This document shows positions 9,221 to 22,019 of a stretch of DNA of 64,000 bases, piece after piece. The notes under the pieces were generated by a model that had not been told where the DNA came from, ran no database searches, and saw only the letters and a list, made by a program, of their open reading frames with translations. Origin of the DNA: Eretmocerus hayati (lineage: Eukaryota; Arthropoda; Insecta; Hymenoptera; Aphelinidae); assembly GCA_029851415.1 (NCBI GenBank), contig CM056744.1, forward strand, positions 87,018,907 through 87,082,906, read 5' to 3'. The position numbers and the translations under genes are program-made. Within the stretch, counting starts at the first letter, position 1, and every line of letters starts with the position of its first letter.

Positions 9221-10069
9221 GTGTCAACGCCACACAGTGGTCTGGATGATAATCGCTCCCTCGTGGCCCCTCTTCAACCCCTGCCTGCGGAACCCGTCGA
9301 ACAGATGCGAGACCGTCAAATGCAGCTGAGGCTAGTCCGCGTGGAGAGCACGGACAGTGGTCAGAGCAGCCCCTCAACAACCAGTGAGCCCCGATCTCCA
9401 GCATCATGGGATGCTGAGACCCCACCACCGGAGATAGGAGTCCCGACGGCAAGTACCAGAGCAATTCACAAGGTGAGGCCCACACTCTGCCGGACAAGAG
9501 ACCGGACCCCTCACCAACGGCCTGAACCGATCGGAGAAGAGTCTGAAAGCGCCAACGGAGTGAGTCAAGGAGGACCGGAAGAACACGAAAATCAGCAGCA
9601 ACTGGTGGCGCTCGACCCTGTCGGGGACTCAGTGAGCGTCCAGCAAGAACTGGAGGCCATGATGGAGAGTCTCAGTCCGAACCCGCCGTCACCAGGTCGG
9701 CTCGAATGGCCACCAGCACCACCGGAGCGCAGCAAGACACCACCACGCCTACCAATAGCGGGACCAATGCCACCCACGCCAAGACGCCGTCAAGAGCCCA
9801 TAGGAGAGGCCCCATCAGACCTATATCGTGACCCCGTGCTCATCTTAGGCCCAGAAGACCTACCGGAGCGCAAACGGCGCCAACTTGGGCGGGATGCTGA
9901 ACACCAGCTTCGCACCGAGTGGAACCCGGGCGATACCTGTCGGATTATCTGGACCGGCGCAAAGAGATGGCAAGGATACTGCGTCCCAACCAACCCCTGC
10001 AATATCCAACCCGAGCGCCCACCAAGCGAACACGCCAAACGCGGGGAGGGGGCTGGGACCCCGAAGTAG
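9221..10069 (+). CDS. Proline-rich open frame downstream of pol, possibly retroelement-derived
   Basis: This open frame of 282 codons starts at GTG, not ATG. It lies in a tract much richer in GC than its surroundings. The product is rich in proline, arginine and glutamine, with repeated PSPG/PPER-like words. It has no recognised domain, signal peptide or membrane segment. Other frames are also open across the same GC-rich stretch, so it may not be a real gene. The position after integrase and before a gag-like zinc knuckle suggests retroelement origin, either a third ORF or the start of a second element. Confidence is low. Confidence 0.3.
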   Translation: MSTPHSGLDDNRSLVAPLQPLPAEPVEQMRDRQMQLRLVRVESTDSGQSSPSTTSEPRSPASWDAETPPPEIGVPTASTRAIHKVRPTLCRTRDRTPHQRPEPIGEESESANGVSQGGPEEHENQQQLVALDPVGDSVSVQQELEAMMESLSPNPPSPGRLEWPPAPPERSKTPPRLPIAGPMPPTPRRRQEPIGEAPSDLYRDPVLILGPEDLPERKRRQLGRDAEHQLRTEWNPGDTCRIIWTGAKRWQGYCVPTNPCNIQPERPPSEHAKRGEGAGTPK

Positions 10070-10545
10070 CCCTGCTGATAAGGACCGAGTGCAGTCGGCG
10101 CCGCAGTCCAGTTCAATGCTCTCGAGGCCTTGAGCGGGGAGCGATACCGCAGCCCTGACCTCGCTCGATTAGCCATGGGCGCTAGGAGGCCCCCGAAGAG
10201 GAACCCATGCTCCGGCACGACGAGGGCTCCAAGCGACGGCGCCGGAATCCAAACCGCCAGATGCAGGCCTCAGACATCCACGCCATCCAAGATGACCCCG
10301 TTTGGTCACCATCACCACCGCCAGGGCCCCACAATCTGGCCCGCGAACAAGCGGTGGAGTCACAAGACCCCTTCCAGGAGGAGGTGTAGCGAATCGCCGC
10401 CCAAGCAGCCCGGGCAACCCGCATCGAAGACTCACCCGTCCGGCCGACAACGCCACCATCCCGGGATTCAGAGCCATCGGAAGGCTCCACCAGAGGCCGT
10501 GATGAATCGAGTGGACAGTGAGCTCCGGGGCACCGCCGGGGAACC

Positions 10546-10731
10546 ATGTTAGAGTGTTTGAAGTATATGCCCCATGATAAGGACGATCCCCTACCACACT
10601 CGTGTCTCGGGTGTTGGGAACGCGGTCACCAATCCGCCCGTTGCCCTCACCCCGTACCCCATGTCTACTGCGCAAACTGCGGTTGCCGGGGAGTTTCGGT
10701 GAGTGGCTGCCCCAGGTGCGCATCCGCGTAA
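10546..10731 (+). pseudogene. Gag-like zinc-knuckle fragment
   Basis: From an ATG at 10546 the 61-codon frame shows CLGCWERGHQSARC, a CCHC knuckle, then YCANCG and CPRCAS, a second cysteine cluster. This double cluster is typical of gag proteins of insect LTR elements, where it binds element RNA. It lies 3' of pol in the same orientation, whereas gag normally precedes pol. Either this element has an unusual order, or a second truncated element begins here. The frame is short and its upstream matrix/capsid part is not recognisable. Confidence 0.6.
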
Positions 10732-12640
10732 CGGATAAAAAACGGATCGAAGCGGGGCTCCTCCAACCACTCCACCCCTCGCGCAGTCACAGAGACGTCA
10801 CACGCCAGCTCAGTCCAGGACAGGACCCCCTCGGCAACGTCTAGAGATCCTTCACGGGGACCCGCGAGACGCCAACCCACGCCGGAACCTTCCCGATCGG
10901 ATCTTGGACGACGACCGGCGTGGCCTACGAAACCACCCTCCACCCTCTCGTCCAACCACCCGTCCACCAGAGTGGCCCTCCCAAGACCGTTCCCGGTCCA
11001 ACCAATGGTGGTGGGGGATCACCACCACTACCTTACGAGGATACCGGACCGCAGAAGACCACACCAATACCTGAGCCTTGGACCAGAACGACACCGCACC
11101 GCACAAGCTGCCCCCTCGGTCAATCTCGGGAACCCGAGGACCTTCCGGATCCCTGATTTGGCGCGTTCCGTACCAAATATGGCGCCTGATGACCACGACG
11201 AGTTTCGAGCCCCAAATGGCGTGCCAGCTGGGCTCTCAGATAAGTTGAAGGATTCGGCGTTCCTGGCTCTCTCCTAACGCCTCAGCTGCTGCACGCCCTA
11301 GGACCACCAGAACCACGTCTAGGAGGCAAGAGCCTCCCCAAGAACTCCAGAGTGAGGTGACCTTGTTGGTTTTTCTTTTCTTGAATACGAGATGTGAATA
11401 CTTCTCGTTCTTGGACTGTTTCAGTTGGTTTTCCTTCGGACTTTAGGTGCTAAGGAGGAGAATGAAGACGACAGAGTGCCTGATGGCCCCCGACTCTGCC
11501 TATCGAAGGCCCCTCACCCACGGGAGGGTGTGGAGGGGGGGGAGAACCCGAGGGTAGTGCAACGAAGCTCGTTGGGGCACGCTGTTAATATCCAAATTGA
11601 GCTGGTTGGTCCCACCATCAGGAGATGGCAGCACTTTCCGATCCTACTTATCGGCCGGCGCTCCGTCGCTGGCAGAAGCCAAGCCACGTGCCACCATCCG
11701 GTACTTGAGGGATGGCCGCCGCCGTGTATAGACGTCCCCGCGCAAGTCTTTCCTCGAGCTTGCCTCGTAACTGCCATTCCCCGGCAGCAGAGCAGCAGTG
11801 GCAGCAGCAGTGCAAATTCGTGTGCGCGTGTGCAGAAACCAATAGTGTTCGCGTTACGGGTGCCCTGGGTGTTCCACTCCCAAGTGCTCGTGGTGTGTGG
11901 TGCTACAATTTTTCTCGCCAGCTCAATCACCCTGTATCTCGCCCCAGGAGGCCCCGGGGGCCGGGCATCGTGAGCTGGCTCGAGCGTGGCGCACCAGCTG
12001 GTGCCACCTACGATGTTCGCGCAGCAGATTCCCCGGGCAGCATTGCCAGCGACGTAGCGTCAGTGCAATAACGTCCGATGAGTTGTGCCGTTTCCCCGGG
12101 TCACCCTTTCTTCGCGCGAAGTTTCCCTGCGGTGTGAACCTGCTCCGCGTCACTACCCGGGTAGTCTCGCTCCCATGAGGGCACTTGCTTTGGAGCAACG
12201 CCAGTTTCTATCGCCCCAGTGGCTTGTGCTACAAGTCTCACGCGAGCAGAGGACATTTTAGCCCGCGTGCACGGGATTGATGCCACTTTGAATGTCTGAG
12301 CGAATACCCGGTGACGAAGAAAGTTGGCTCAGCGGAGTGATAGCGCGTGCGCCGCGCGAGTGGGGAAGCCCCGTCCATCGAAATATGGACATTTCCGATC
12401 CAAGCGAGTGTTACAGTGAAAGTTAATATATGGGCACATTTTCGCCGTAACGAGTTTTGGGACGTAGTGCTTCTATTGACAGATGGAAATTTCCAGAGAC
12501 ATTTCCGCCACGTGCGGCTCTTGTAAGTAGGATCATCGACCTGTGTGTCGTTACATGTGAATTTCTAGTAGTGATAAACGCGCCCTTTTGTATTTTTATA
12601 GAAATCGGGAGTGAATGATCTTCCTTGTGTCCTCAGATAG
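10732..12640. other. GC-rich tract, no confident gene
   Basis: This tract is GC-rich with many overlapping open frames on both strands, which the base composition alone explains. A CAGCAG/GCAGTG-rich patch lies at 11,780-11,815. TTGTAAGTAGG at about 12,520 resembles a splice donor. It may be a retroelement leader or LTR region. I found no convincing LTR pair. Confidence 0.35.
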
Positions 12641-12796
12641 CCCGTTTTATCTTCAAGTACGCTCCAAAATCCTCCCCGCCCGACTCGCCCCTTGTGGCGC
12701 GGGGGAACCTGGCCTTACCCTGATCCGGCTGAAATGAATTAGGTGATTCGGGTCGGTCAGACTTTTCAGGTGAACCATATTGCCTCGTTACACATA

Positions 12797-13745
12797 ATTG
12801 GCTATGGGAAGTATGAGTTTCAGCGCATGGCCACGGGAGGGAGCAGATGAACGTGTTGAGTGGGGGCTTCGGTCTTCTTGTGCAGTTAGCTCGAAAACCA
12901 TAGCTGGGATGTGGGAACAGTATACGAGGTGATTGCAGGGTTCTCAAGAACGAAAACTTTGAGCGCTTGTGAGTCTGAATCCGAGCAAAATTGAGTAAAC
13001 TGGAGCGAGTTGAAAATTTTGCCTATGCTTTTTGCATGAGCTCGGCATGGGCGTTGCGGCCACTGCTCAAACCATCGTATCTGCCTCGACTCACCCCGAT
13101 ATTTTTCTCGCCTCGGGCTCTGTGAATCTTTCAATAATGGTCTGATTGATATGTTCGATAGCGCAAAATTTTTGCAATTGGAAATCTAACAACTTTCTTG
13201 CTCACTGTTACGAGATTTGAACAACGGTTTCCCTAAAAATCAAGGTCAGGAATAGAATTTGCAAAATAGGCGCATGGCAGGGTTTTCCTTGGATCTTTGA
13301 GTGAACCATGCTCAAACCTCGTCAGAGTAAGCGAGAAAGTTGTTGAATTTTCAATTGCGAAAATTTTGAGCTATCATACATGTCTATCAGACCATTATTG
13401 AATGATTCACAGAGCCCGAAGCGAGAAAAATATCGGGGCGAGTCGAGGCAGAAACGGTGGCTTGAGTGGTGGCCGCAATGCCTAAGCAAAAAGCATAGGC
13501 ACTGATTTCAACTCGCTCTAGTTTACTCAATTTTGCTCGGATTCAGACTCACAAGCACTGAAACTCTTCGTTTTTAAAAATCCTACAATCGCCCCGCATA
13601 CTGTTGCCACATCCGAGTCATGGTTTTTGAGCTAAATGCATAAGAAGAACGAAGCCCGCACTAAATAAGTTCGACTGCTCGCTCCCGTGGACATGCCGCT
13701 TTCCGCCGCTCGGAGGCGCTGAAACTCTTATTTGCCATAGCCAAT
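12797..13745. repeat. Foldback element, arms about 430 bp
   Basis: The left arm (12797 to about 13222) and right arm (about 13305 to 13745) are inverted copies. They run from ATTGGCTATGG to CCATAGCCAAT and match closely at, for example, GCTCGGATTCAGACTCAC and CCCCGATATTTTTCTCGC. A short spacer separates them. No protein is seen and no clear target duplication was found. Confidence 0.8.
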
Positions 13746-15584
13746 AGGTCGGAAACGGTGATTTGGACCCGCAAAGAGCTCTAAATGTGGTTGCAAGCCT
13801 ATGAGAACGATATTACGGACTTTAACAATGATCCACAATGTTTTTTTTTCTTGGGAAAATGAGGACGGCTCCAGTCGATCGAAATCAGACGTACACTCAC
13901 TGGACATTATGTCTGTTCAAATCTGAAGAAGTGCTCTCATCCCTGGACTACTACTTGAAATTCTTCGACAAAGTTCCAATTGTGAGTTGTCGAGGATGAG
14001 GTTACGATTATCAAGGCAAGCAGAATCGATGTGATTTAGATTGAAACAACAGACCAGAGACAAAAAACTTTTCCAGATTTAGACAAATATAATGTCTGGT
14101 GAGTGTACTTTAACTCATTTCAAAAATCTTGAAACAAGCTTCGAACTAACCCGAATAAGTACGCTGAGAAATGTTCAGGCACACCAGAGTTCCCGAGAAA
14201 ATGGCTTGATTAGGGCATGTTGGGAATACCCTTTCTCGAACACGGGAAGATCTTTTTCGAAAAAATTACGATAGCTTGGCTCTGGTAGAATGAAATTTGA
14301 TTCGTCTTAGCTCGTTTCTAAGGTCTTGAAATGAACCTTAAAATGCTCAAGAGTACAAAGTTTTGAAAAATTGGGACGTCTTTAAGAAGGGGGGGGGGGA
14401 GGCATATTCGTAGAACGTGACTTCGTGTGACAAGGGGAGGCAGAAGTCCGAAATTTTATGAAAAACGGCGGACGTCCTTTATGCACACTTTCAAATGAGA
14501 GCGTTAAAATTTTGGCTGCTATGTATCGGATCTTTGCTTTCATAATATGTCTCATAGTTTCTGACTTGGCTCGGCGCGTTCCTGGAGTGTTAAGGCGTGA
14601 ATCAGGTCATTGGTTTGCTGTACCATTTGGATGACATTAGTGCTCTATACCACATGGAGTTGCCATCGGGTATGGAATCGAGATTATGCTTTTTTTGGGT
14701 TGGATCTTACATGGGACCTTGCATGGACTTCCATGTCCGGTCTCGTCGACACGTGCAACAGTTAGTCTGTCCTCGACAGCCGTGTTGAAAACAGCTAACC
14801 CTCTCTAATCGTGTAACTTCTCTGAAGAATGAAGTCAAAAGTCGTAATTTGGTAAGCACACCATCGCTGGATGGTATATGAAACAATCGATATATAACTC
14901 AAGTGGACGTGCAAAATGATCAAATGAGGGAAACTTCCTACGCTCTCGAAGAATCAGTTCATCAACCTTGCATCAAAATTCATAGATCGGAGCTAACCAT
15001 GTACTATCAAACGAGTACTCTAGAGGAACCATCTCCAAACAATTTCCAATTTTCCCACCAAACTCTAACTAGAATCCATAATTAGCCCCAGGAGAGAAAA
15101 AAATCTCCTCTCTCCTCAACACTTAATTCCACTCGGGTACCGTCATAATCATTTTATTATTACTTGAGCCAGTGCGATGGTATCCCTTAGAAGCCGATTA
15201 CGAGGTTTACTAATCTCCTCAGGGTCCGCACGTGATCCATTGGGGAAGCGGATTTTCTTCTATTCTATTCCACATGGGTCACAAGCAAACACGAGTCCAT
15301 TAAAATTTCTCTCGACTGTGAATAAAGTAGATGGATGCTCTTCTCCAACGAACACACACCCACACTCACACATACGGAGGGCATAAGCGATAGATATCAG
15401 AGTCCACACCAAGCAAACATGCATAATAATCACTACAAGAAGCCTAAGGGTGACTCCTATATATATTTTTATCGTACATCACATTCCTGAATGAATGTCA
15501 ATAGCTTTTAGCAGCCTTCAGCAACGCTCGTGTATGCACATATACAGACACTCGCTCTCACTACATAGCCCTCAAGCATCCAAC

Positions 15585-15590
<6 letters not shown>
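13746..15590. other. No gene recognised
   Basis: There is a 10-base G run at about 14,389. I see no repeats of note and only short open frames. Confidence 0.4.

Positions 15591-15623
<33 letters not shown>
15591..15623. repeat. (TA)n microsatellite
   Basis: This is about 16 uninterrupted TA units. Confidence 0.95.
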
Positions 15624-15626
<3 letters not shown>

Positions 15627-15742
15627 TTTAAACTCTCCACGATTTAATATAACACTAAAGCTGCCAAAGCACAGTGGCTTGGCGTTAGATATATTCGAAT
15701 ATAAACGAAGAAAACTCGGTATAGAAGCAAATCCGTTTGAGA

Positions 15743-15900
15743 GCTGCACGTACGGAAGCCGAGGTGGCTCACCGCTCGCACTCACAGCGATACAATTGGA
15801 ACGCGCGCCGCGCGGTCGGATCGCATAGCGCTCTGACCGCGTGCCACGCGATCTTCAACCAAAAAAATTTTATTTGTGGATTTACGCGGGAAAATTATTC
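15743..15900 (+). repeat. GC-rich repeat, first of an inverted pair
   Basis: The stretch from ACGGAAGCCGAGGTGGCTCA to the GGATTTACGC box is repeated in reverse orientation at 18,305-18,466. It contains several CGCGATC/GATCGC words. Related short units occur at 16,468-16,602. Confidence 0.85.
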
Positions 15901-16467
15901 ACAGAAGTGCCGCAACATCAAACCAAAATTTTCGGTTTGCCACCGAAGGAATGCTAAAGTTGAGCCTCAGACCCAGGCAATTCGGGACAAGGGCACGGTA
16001 TATACGTTGGCTGCTCTTAACAGTTTTTTGTCCAATTCCTGTGTATATCAAGTTATTGATTGACTCTTGAATGTTACCGAGTCCCGTTACGCATTGCTAT
16101 GAATGAATCTTTTTTGTTATAAACAATTATAACAAGAAAATCATGATTTTCTTCACCCGGAGAGAAGTGTTTGATCATATGTTCGAGTTTAATGGTTTCA
16201 TATACAGAACCAAATTACCGGGATTTCCGTGTAAATCGTGGTAGTTGGTAGAAAATCGTGGAAACTAGAGAACATCCGCATGGAGCCTCAGTGAGGACCT
16301 CAAGTTTCTGTTCTGTGGTGAAGACGGTGCATTGGCTCTGACATGCACTGCCATTTCGAGATGATGCTTCCAAGATGATGCTTCTTGCTTTCCACGATTT
16401 TCCACCACCAATCGTTAATGCTCCAATTTTCACTTGGCAATCCATACATTTATTAGTTTTGGTTACA

Positions 16468-16602
16468 GATCGCGCCCCGCGCGATCAGAGTGCAGTGCGA
16501 CCGCGTGCAGAGCGATCAGACCGCAGTGCGATCCGACCGCGTGCAGAGCGATCAGATCGCAGTACGATCCGACCGCGCGCCACGCGATCTCGAACAAGAA
16601 AA
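16468..16602 (+). repeat. Short-unit tandem repeat of CGATCAGA/CGACCGCG words
   Basis: Units of about 40 bp such as GACCGCGTGCAGAGCGATCA repeat here. They resemble the GC-rich core of the flanking inverted pair. Confidence 0.75.
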
Positions 16603-16867
16603 GATGAATTTTTGAGTTGACGAATGATGATAAGAACGCTAATGATAGTGCTACTCGGATCAAATGAAGTAAGGGTGTTTGAATTGACCGGAATCTTATT
16701 GGATTGCTATGAACGTTTACCCATCTCAACGAAATTATAACGTATTGTAGCTCTCTTTGAAGCTTCTTTTGAAACGTTTGGGACGAGCTTAGGCAAATCT
16801 CAACTCGATCAACTGGAGTCGAGATGTCCCAATTTTCCCAGAAAAGAAGAGCCCCCGAAAGGGTGTA

Positions 16868-17719
16868 CAGGCGTCCCTTGTTCAACGCGGTTTTGGTCAA
16901 CGCGGTTTTGGTTATACGAGGTTTTTGAATTGCCACCTTTTTTTTGTTCAACGCGGTTTGTGACTTGTACAACGCGGGTTTGAAAATGAAATTTTTGAAA
17001 AAAGCTTCGAATGACGTCAGCAAAAAGACGCAATCGACCGCAAGAACAACAAAAAATTTACATCGAATCTGTTAAGAGCTAAACCTTGTGAATAATCACA
17101 CATATAAGAGTTCTGGGCAATTTTACTTTTTAATGCTCTCTTGGGTGAACGAATCGAGACTGTATTCATTATGATGAGTGATTAATTTTCTTAGACAAAT
17201 ACGTCGGATTGTTTGAACCTCTAACCAAAAATTTTAATTTTTGTTTACATAAATCTTGGCTGTATCTTCAGCAAAGTAAAATCTAGAAAAAATTGTAAAA
17301 TTATCAAGTCTTTTCCAGAATGCCTGAAGGAAGGAAAAAAGTATCACCTTGCAAAAGCTCTCTCGCTGCTAAAAAACCTCGAAAAGTGATGAACTTGGAA
17401 TCGACAATTTTGGACCTATTGAAAACAGGTGTAAGAGTTGCACAGGAGTGGCGCGGAAATTTAGTGTACATGAATCAACAATAAGAACTATTCGTAAAAG
17501 TGAACAGAAAATCCGGGAAAGTCTTATGGTTCATCATTACTAACGGTAATTTCATTATTAGAAAGACTCTTACTTGATCCCAAATTCACAAAAAAAATCG
17601 GTCATAGTTGGTCCATCATGAGTCTTGGTACGCATCCCCTACTCCTCCATAAGACTAATGCTTTGTTCAACGCGGGAACCTGCCGGAACGTAACCCCCGC
17701 GTTGAACGAGGGACGCCTG
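16868..17719 (+). mobile_element. pogo/Tigger-like element with TA target duplication
   Basis: The 852-bp element has termini CAGGCGTCCCTTGTTCAACG and its inverted partner at 17,696-17,719. TA is duplicated on each side (16866-16867 and 17720-17721). The left end repeats TCAACGCGGTTTTGGT. It encodes only the N-terminal DNA-binding part of a transposase, so it is non-autonomous. Confidence 0.85.
17320..17560 (+). pseudogene. CENP-B/pogo-type helix-turn-helix, N-terminal remnant
   Basis: From an ATG at 17320 the product begins MPEGRKKVSPCKSSLAAKKP, followed by KVMNLESTILDLLKTGVRVAQ. A frameshift follows, and an adjacent frame gives RKFSVHESTIRTIRK and EQKIRESL. This is the helix-turn-helix that starts Tigger/pogo transposases and binds the element ends. 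The first frame stops after 54 codons. The DDE catalytic domain is deleted. Confidence 0.75.
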
Positions 17720-18054
17720 TATCTTATTCGCCTCCACGTGTAGTAAGACTCACTTCCATAACCGCATGGGTTTTTCATGAGACCAGGATATCTCGGCTCC
17801 CCAACTCAAGATGAGTGGATGGGTTCCCATGATGAAGAATAGAGCAACAATAGGAAGTCCACGAGGGCAAATTAGGGACATTGCACTCATTTAGTAATAT
17901 GGGTCTCGTGCAACGAATATCAATGTATTTCAGCTCATTCTTTGCGTCTACGTCTCAACTTTAAGGAGATCATCGCAGAATTGGGAGATCTGGTTGCAAG
18001 TCGGAAGCTCGTCTTCGTCTGAAATTTTTCAACCCAAAGAAAAGTGAAAAATTT

Positions 18055-18217
18055 GCATAATGAGCTGAGGAACGTCTCATCTCAATGACTCGGGATCGAG
18101 ATATACCGATTTCATGACCAACTCAAGGAATTAAATCTGCATAATGAGCTGAGGGATGTCCAATCTCAACGACTCAGGACCAAAATATTCCGATTTCATG
18201 ACCAACTCAAGGAATCC
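18055..18217 (+). repeat. Tandem pair of an 84-bp unit
   Basis: GCATAATGAGCTGAGG starts both units (18055 and 18139), and both end in TTTCATGACCAACTCAAGGA. Confidence 0.85.
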
Positions 18218-18304
18218 TCCGGAATTAAGTTTTTCATACACGTGGGGGAATGCAGATAACTCTGCGTCAGTGGGCCAGGACTCAATTTATGGACAAACCA
18301 AGAA

Positions 18305-18466
18305 CTCTCGTAAATAATTCCCTGCGTAAATCCACAAATATTTTTTCTTCTGGTTAAATATCGCGTGGCGCTCGGTCAGAGCGCTATGCGATCCGACCGC
18401 GCGCCGCGCGTTCCACTTGTATCGCTGTGAGTGCGAGCGGTGAGCCACCTCGGCTTCCGTATGCAC
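18305..18466 (-). repeat. GC-rich repeat, second of an inverted pair
   Basis: This is the reverse complement of 15,743-15,900 with a few differences. The 2.4 kb between the copies contains the pogo-like element. The pair may be the ends of one element or two separate insertions; the flanks do not decide. Confidence 0.8.
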
Positions 18467-18599
18467 GCGCTTCGAATGCAACCCTGCGCTCCACTCCAAG
18501 CCCCATGTAACTTGTTTTGAATATAGCCCGCGGCGGGATATCTTGCATACAGCAGCGATAGAGTGACCTCTACACTCTAACATACATAGTCAATTGATA

Positions 18600-20530
18600 T
18601 TTGTATGTGGTGTGTATGAATGGAGATATAGATTTGAAGTCTGAGTTATGTCTGAAACTATGCACAATTCAATTAAGCTTGCCTAAATCGGCACCTCCAA
18701 AACGCGCGCGCACCCGCACATTTCGGACTCGATTCGCATTTTGATGGAGGCATACCTGTGCATAACATCATGGATTGGGAAATGTTTATACTCTGGGTGG
18801 TATTCAGGTAAACGCCGATATTCACGGGGGTTGCAGTATGGGAAATGTTTTGTGAAGGTCAAGATTGTAAACACGAAAGCGTTGTGTATCGAATGCAAAA
18901 GAGGAGATGCGTTCCACAGGAAGCTCGATTTCCTCAAATTGCAGGAAATTAACCATGATAGAATGTGTCGCAGAAGATTACAAAACTCAATTATGTTCTG
19001 GATTTTCAAGATGAAAGTGATCTAGTAACTTTCCGGATCAAAAATAATTGAGAATCGGCTTCAATCGATCGATTGAACCAGGCATTCCTGAATTTCTGAG
19101 CAATCCCTTGGGAGCCCCCCCCCCCCCCATGCTATCAGATAATATCTCAAATCTCCCATTCAAGGGCGGAGCAGGAAGATGTTCATTTTTCAGAATTTAC
19201 TTCGAGAAACGTTTCTTTTTCATATCTGGGATAAAATCTGTTCACATTTTCAAAGTAGAAAGAGGATTTCCAGGCAGCACGATTTCCAATGGAATGAATT
19301 TTTGAGTTATAGATTGGAGTTTACAGGAATGGGGGAGGCTTATGTCGGATTCAGGTGAAGAGGAATCGCAGTTCTAAAATTTTTCCCTCCAGTGGATATC
19401 TACGTTTTCTAAAACATAGAAAAGGACTCCTGGTAGAGATATTGCTACATTCTAAACGACCTGCACAGTAAAAATACGACACAATTTTTTTTAAGCATGT
19501 AGATCCATTCACATTAGTCGAGACAGTGCAATTCCCCCCCCCCCCCCCCCCTCGTTCCTTTTTGAGAAATAGTCTAGCCCCCCCCCCCCCCCCGCTGTCA
19601 TAATTTGTCGACGATCCCCACGAAGATCTTCTCAACCTGTTTCTGATTCACTTTGCGTCGACTACTCAATCATTCACACCGTAAAGAGTGGTTCAGAATT
19701 GAAATGTACTCTCCACTTTCAAAACTCATTCATCTGTGATTTGACATTAGGGTTGATTCTTGAGAAAAAGCTCATCTCATCCGAATTCACCTTCGAAATG
19801 AGTTACTGATACTTAGGTTCGAATATCTTTATCAGATGGAGACTTACACAAGAGTTGCCCAAGCTCGGCGTATGTATACGACCCCCAAAAGAGTAGAACG
19901 TTCCAAGAGATCTCTAGGATCAACAGCCTTATCCGCAGGAATGAATTATCCGTGAATATGACAGTCTACTAAAGTAAAAGGGGGAGGGGAAGTAAAAATC
20001 TTGGAAAATGGGCCAACGTGATTCATGCATGGGCCCTAACAAAGTCCCCCGTGAGATTTTTTTATTTTTTATTTTTAGTCCCTCCGTGAAATACAGAGGT
20101 TAGTGAATTAGTAATGTACCCAGTTTTTTCACTGGAAATGATTCTTCTTTTCTTCCCTGGGGCAGTTGGTATATAAATGAATATGTTTGTTGTTAGAAAG
20201 AGAGATTATGAAACGGTTTGATGGTCCGCAAAAGTGGAATGATAAGCCACATACTGAATTTATCGAGTTTTGAAGGACTCTCGTCCATCGCCGTACTATA
20301 CTCACGTAAGAGAGTAGATTAGAGTTTGAGATGAGAAAAGCTGGGATAGTAATATATATTACGATATGCATATCAAAGCAAGGGCTACGAGGATTTTGCA
20401 AACTCTCTCTCTCATTCACTCTCTCGTGAGCGCACTCACCGGAGGATGTAAATTTGGATGAGTCGAGAGCTTGAGAGTAGGGAAGGATTATTCTACTTGG
20501 CCACGCTATGCAAGCGGGAATATTATGAAA
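18600..20530. other. No gene recognised; poly-C runs
   Basis: C runs lie near 19,117, 19,537 and 19,579. Open frames are short and lack features. Confidence 0.4.
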
Positions 20531-20532
20531 GT

Positions 20533-21571
20533 GGTCGACGAAGCATCATGATTTTATAGAAAGGTTGATGGAAACGGCATCTTGATGTGGTGTGTAGAAA
20601 TTACATTCCATAGATAGCATCGTTGGAGAGTTGAACTCAAAGATTAACCGTTCATGTTCATCTACAAGTAATTTGTGACCAATAAACTCCAAAGTATTAC
20701 AGAGCTACGTGAAGTTGGCTGGCCTTTTTGAGATGAATATACCGGTAAATCAAGCAGAAAAGACCCTTTTCAATGGTATAACACCTTTGATTTGAGTGAT
20801 TTAAGTATTGGAGGGATCCATTTTCAAAGTCTGGGAAATTACCCCCTACCAAAACATAAGATATGCTCATCACTCACCGAATATACGCATGAGGGGCAGA
20901 TACGTAGGCTGAAATGGAAGGTTTCAATTCGAGTATTTCGATTCCAGCATCCAAACGTATCATTATTGACGCGGTATCGATTAAACAGACAGGGAGAAGT
21001 CCCCGTATAAGGTATAGGTGGCGCTGATTGTGGCAGGAGAGGCAGCGGAGTGGGGAGTGCGCATACTTCCCATGTTGGCGCCTGCCTATGTCTTATACAC
21101 GGCACTCTTTCCTGTCTGTTTAAACAATTTTGTGTCAATAATGATACGTATGGATGCTGAAATCGAAATACTCAGATAAATACGTTCAATTTCAGCCAAC
21201 GTATCTGCCCTTAATGCGTATATTCGAGGAGTGATGAGTATTTGTTATGATTTGGTGGGGGTGGTTCTTCAGACTTTGAGAACTAAAATCCTTGAATACT
21301 CAAATTACTCAAATTCAGAGAGCTATACCATTGGAGAGAGGATTTCTTTGATAGATTCTTCGATATATTTGTCTCAAAGTGACGGGCAAACTTCACGTAG
21401 CTCTGTATACTTTGGAGTAAATTGATCACGAATTACTTGTGGATGAACATGAACGATTAACCTTTGAGTACGATTCTACGACGATGGAATCTATGGAACG
21501 TAAATCCTACACAGCACTCCGAGGTGCTGTTTCCATCAATCTCTCCATAAAATCATAATGCTTCGTAGACC
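20533..21571. repeat. Foldback element, arms about 480 bp
   Basis: GGTCGACGAAG at 20533 pairs with CTTCGTAGACC ending at 21571. Matching continues inward through TCATGTTCATC, ACGTGAAGTT, GATACGT and GACAGG to GGCGC near the centre. Left and right arms differ at scattered positions, so it is an old or independently drifting palindrome. It ends a few bases before the CATC microsatellite. Confidence 0.85.
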
Positions 21572-21593
21572 ATCACCTTTTCATCCATCATTT

Positions 21594-21983
21594 ATCCATC
21601 CATCCATCCATCCATCCATCCATCCATCCATCCATCCATCCATCCATCCATCCATCCATCCATCCATCCATCCATCCATCCATCCATCCATCCATCCATC
21701 CATCCATCCATCCATCCATCCATCCATCCATCCATCCATCCATCCATCCATCCATCCATCCATCCATCCATCCATCCATCCATCCATCCATCCATCCATC
21801 CATCCATCCATCCATCCATCCATCCATCCATCCATCCATCCATCCATCCATCCATCCATCCATCCATCCATCCATCCATCCATCCATCCATCCATCCATC
21901 CATCCATCCATCCATCCATCCATCCATCCGTCCGTCCGTCCGTCCGTCCGTCCGTCCGTCCGTCCGTCCGTCCATCCATCCGT

Positions 21984-22019
<36 letters not shown>

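Noticed and set aside
9045..11973. Many overlapping frames of 60-180 codons on both strands
   Set aside because: High GC content removes stops in all frames. Only the zinc-knuckle frame has a recognisable motif.
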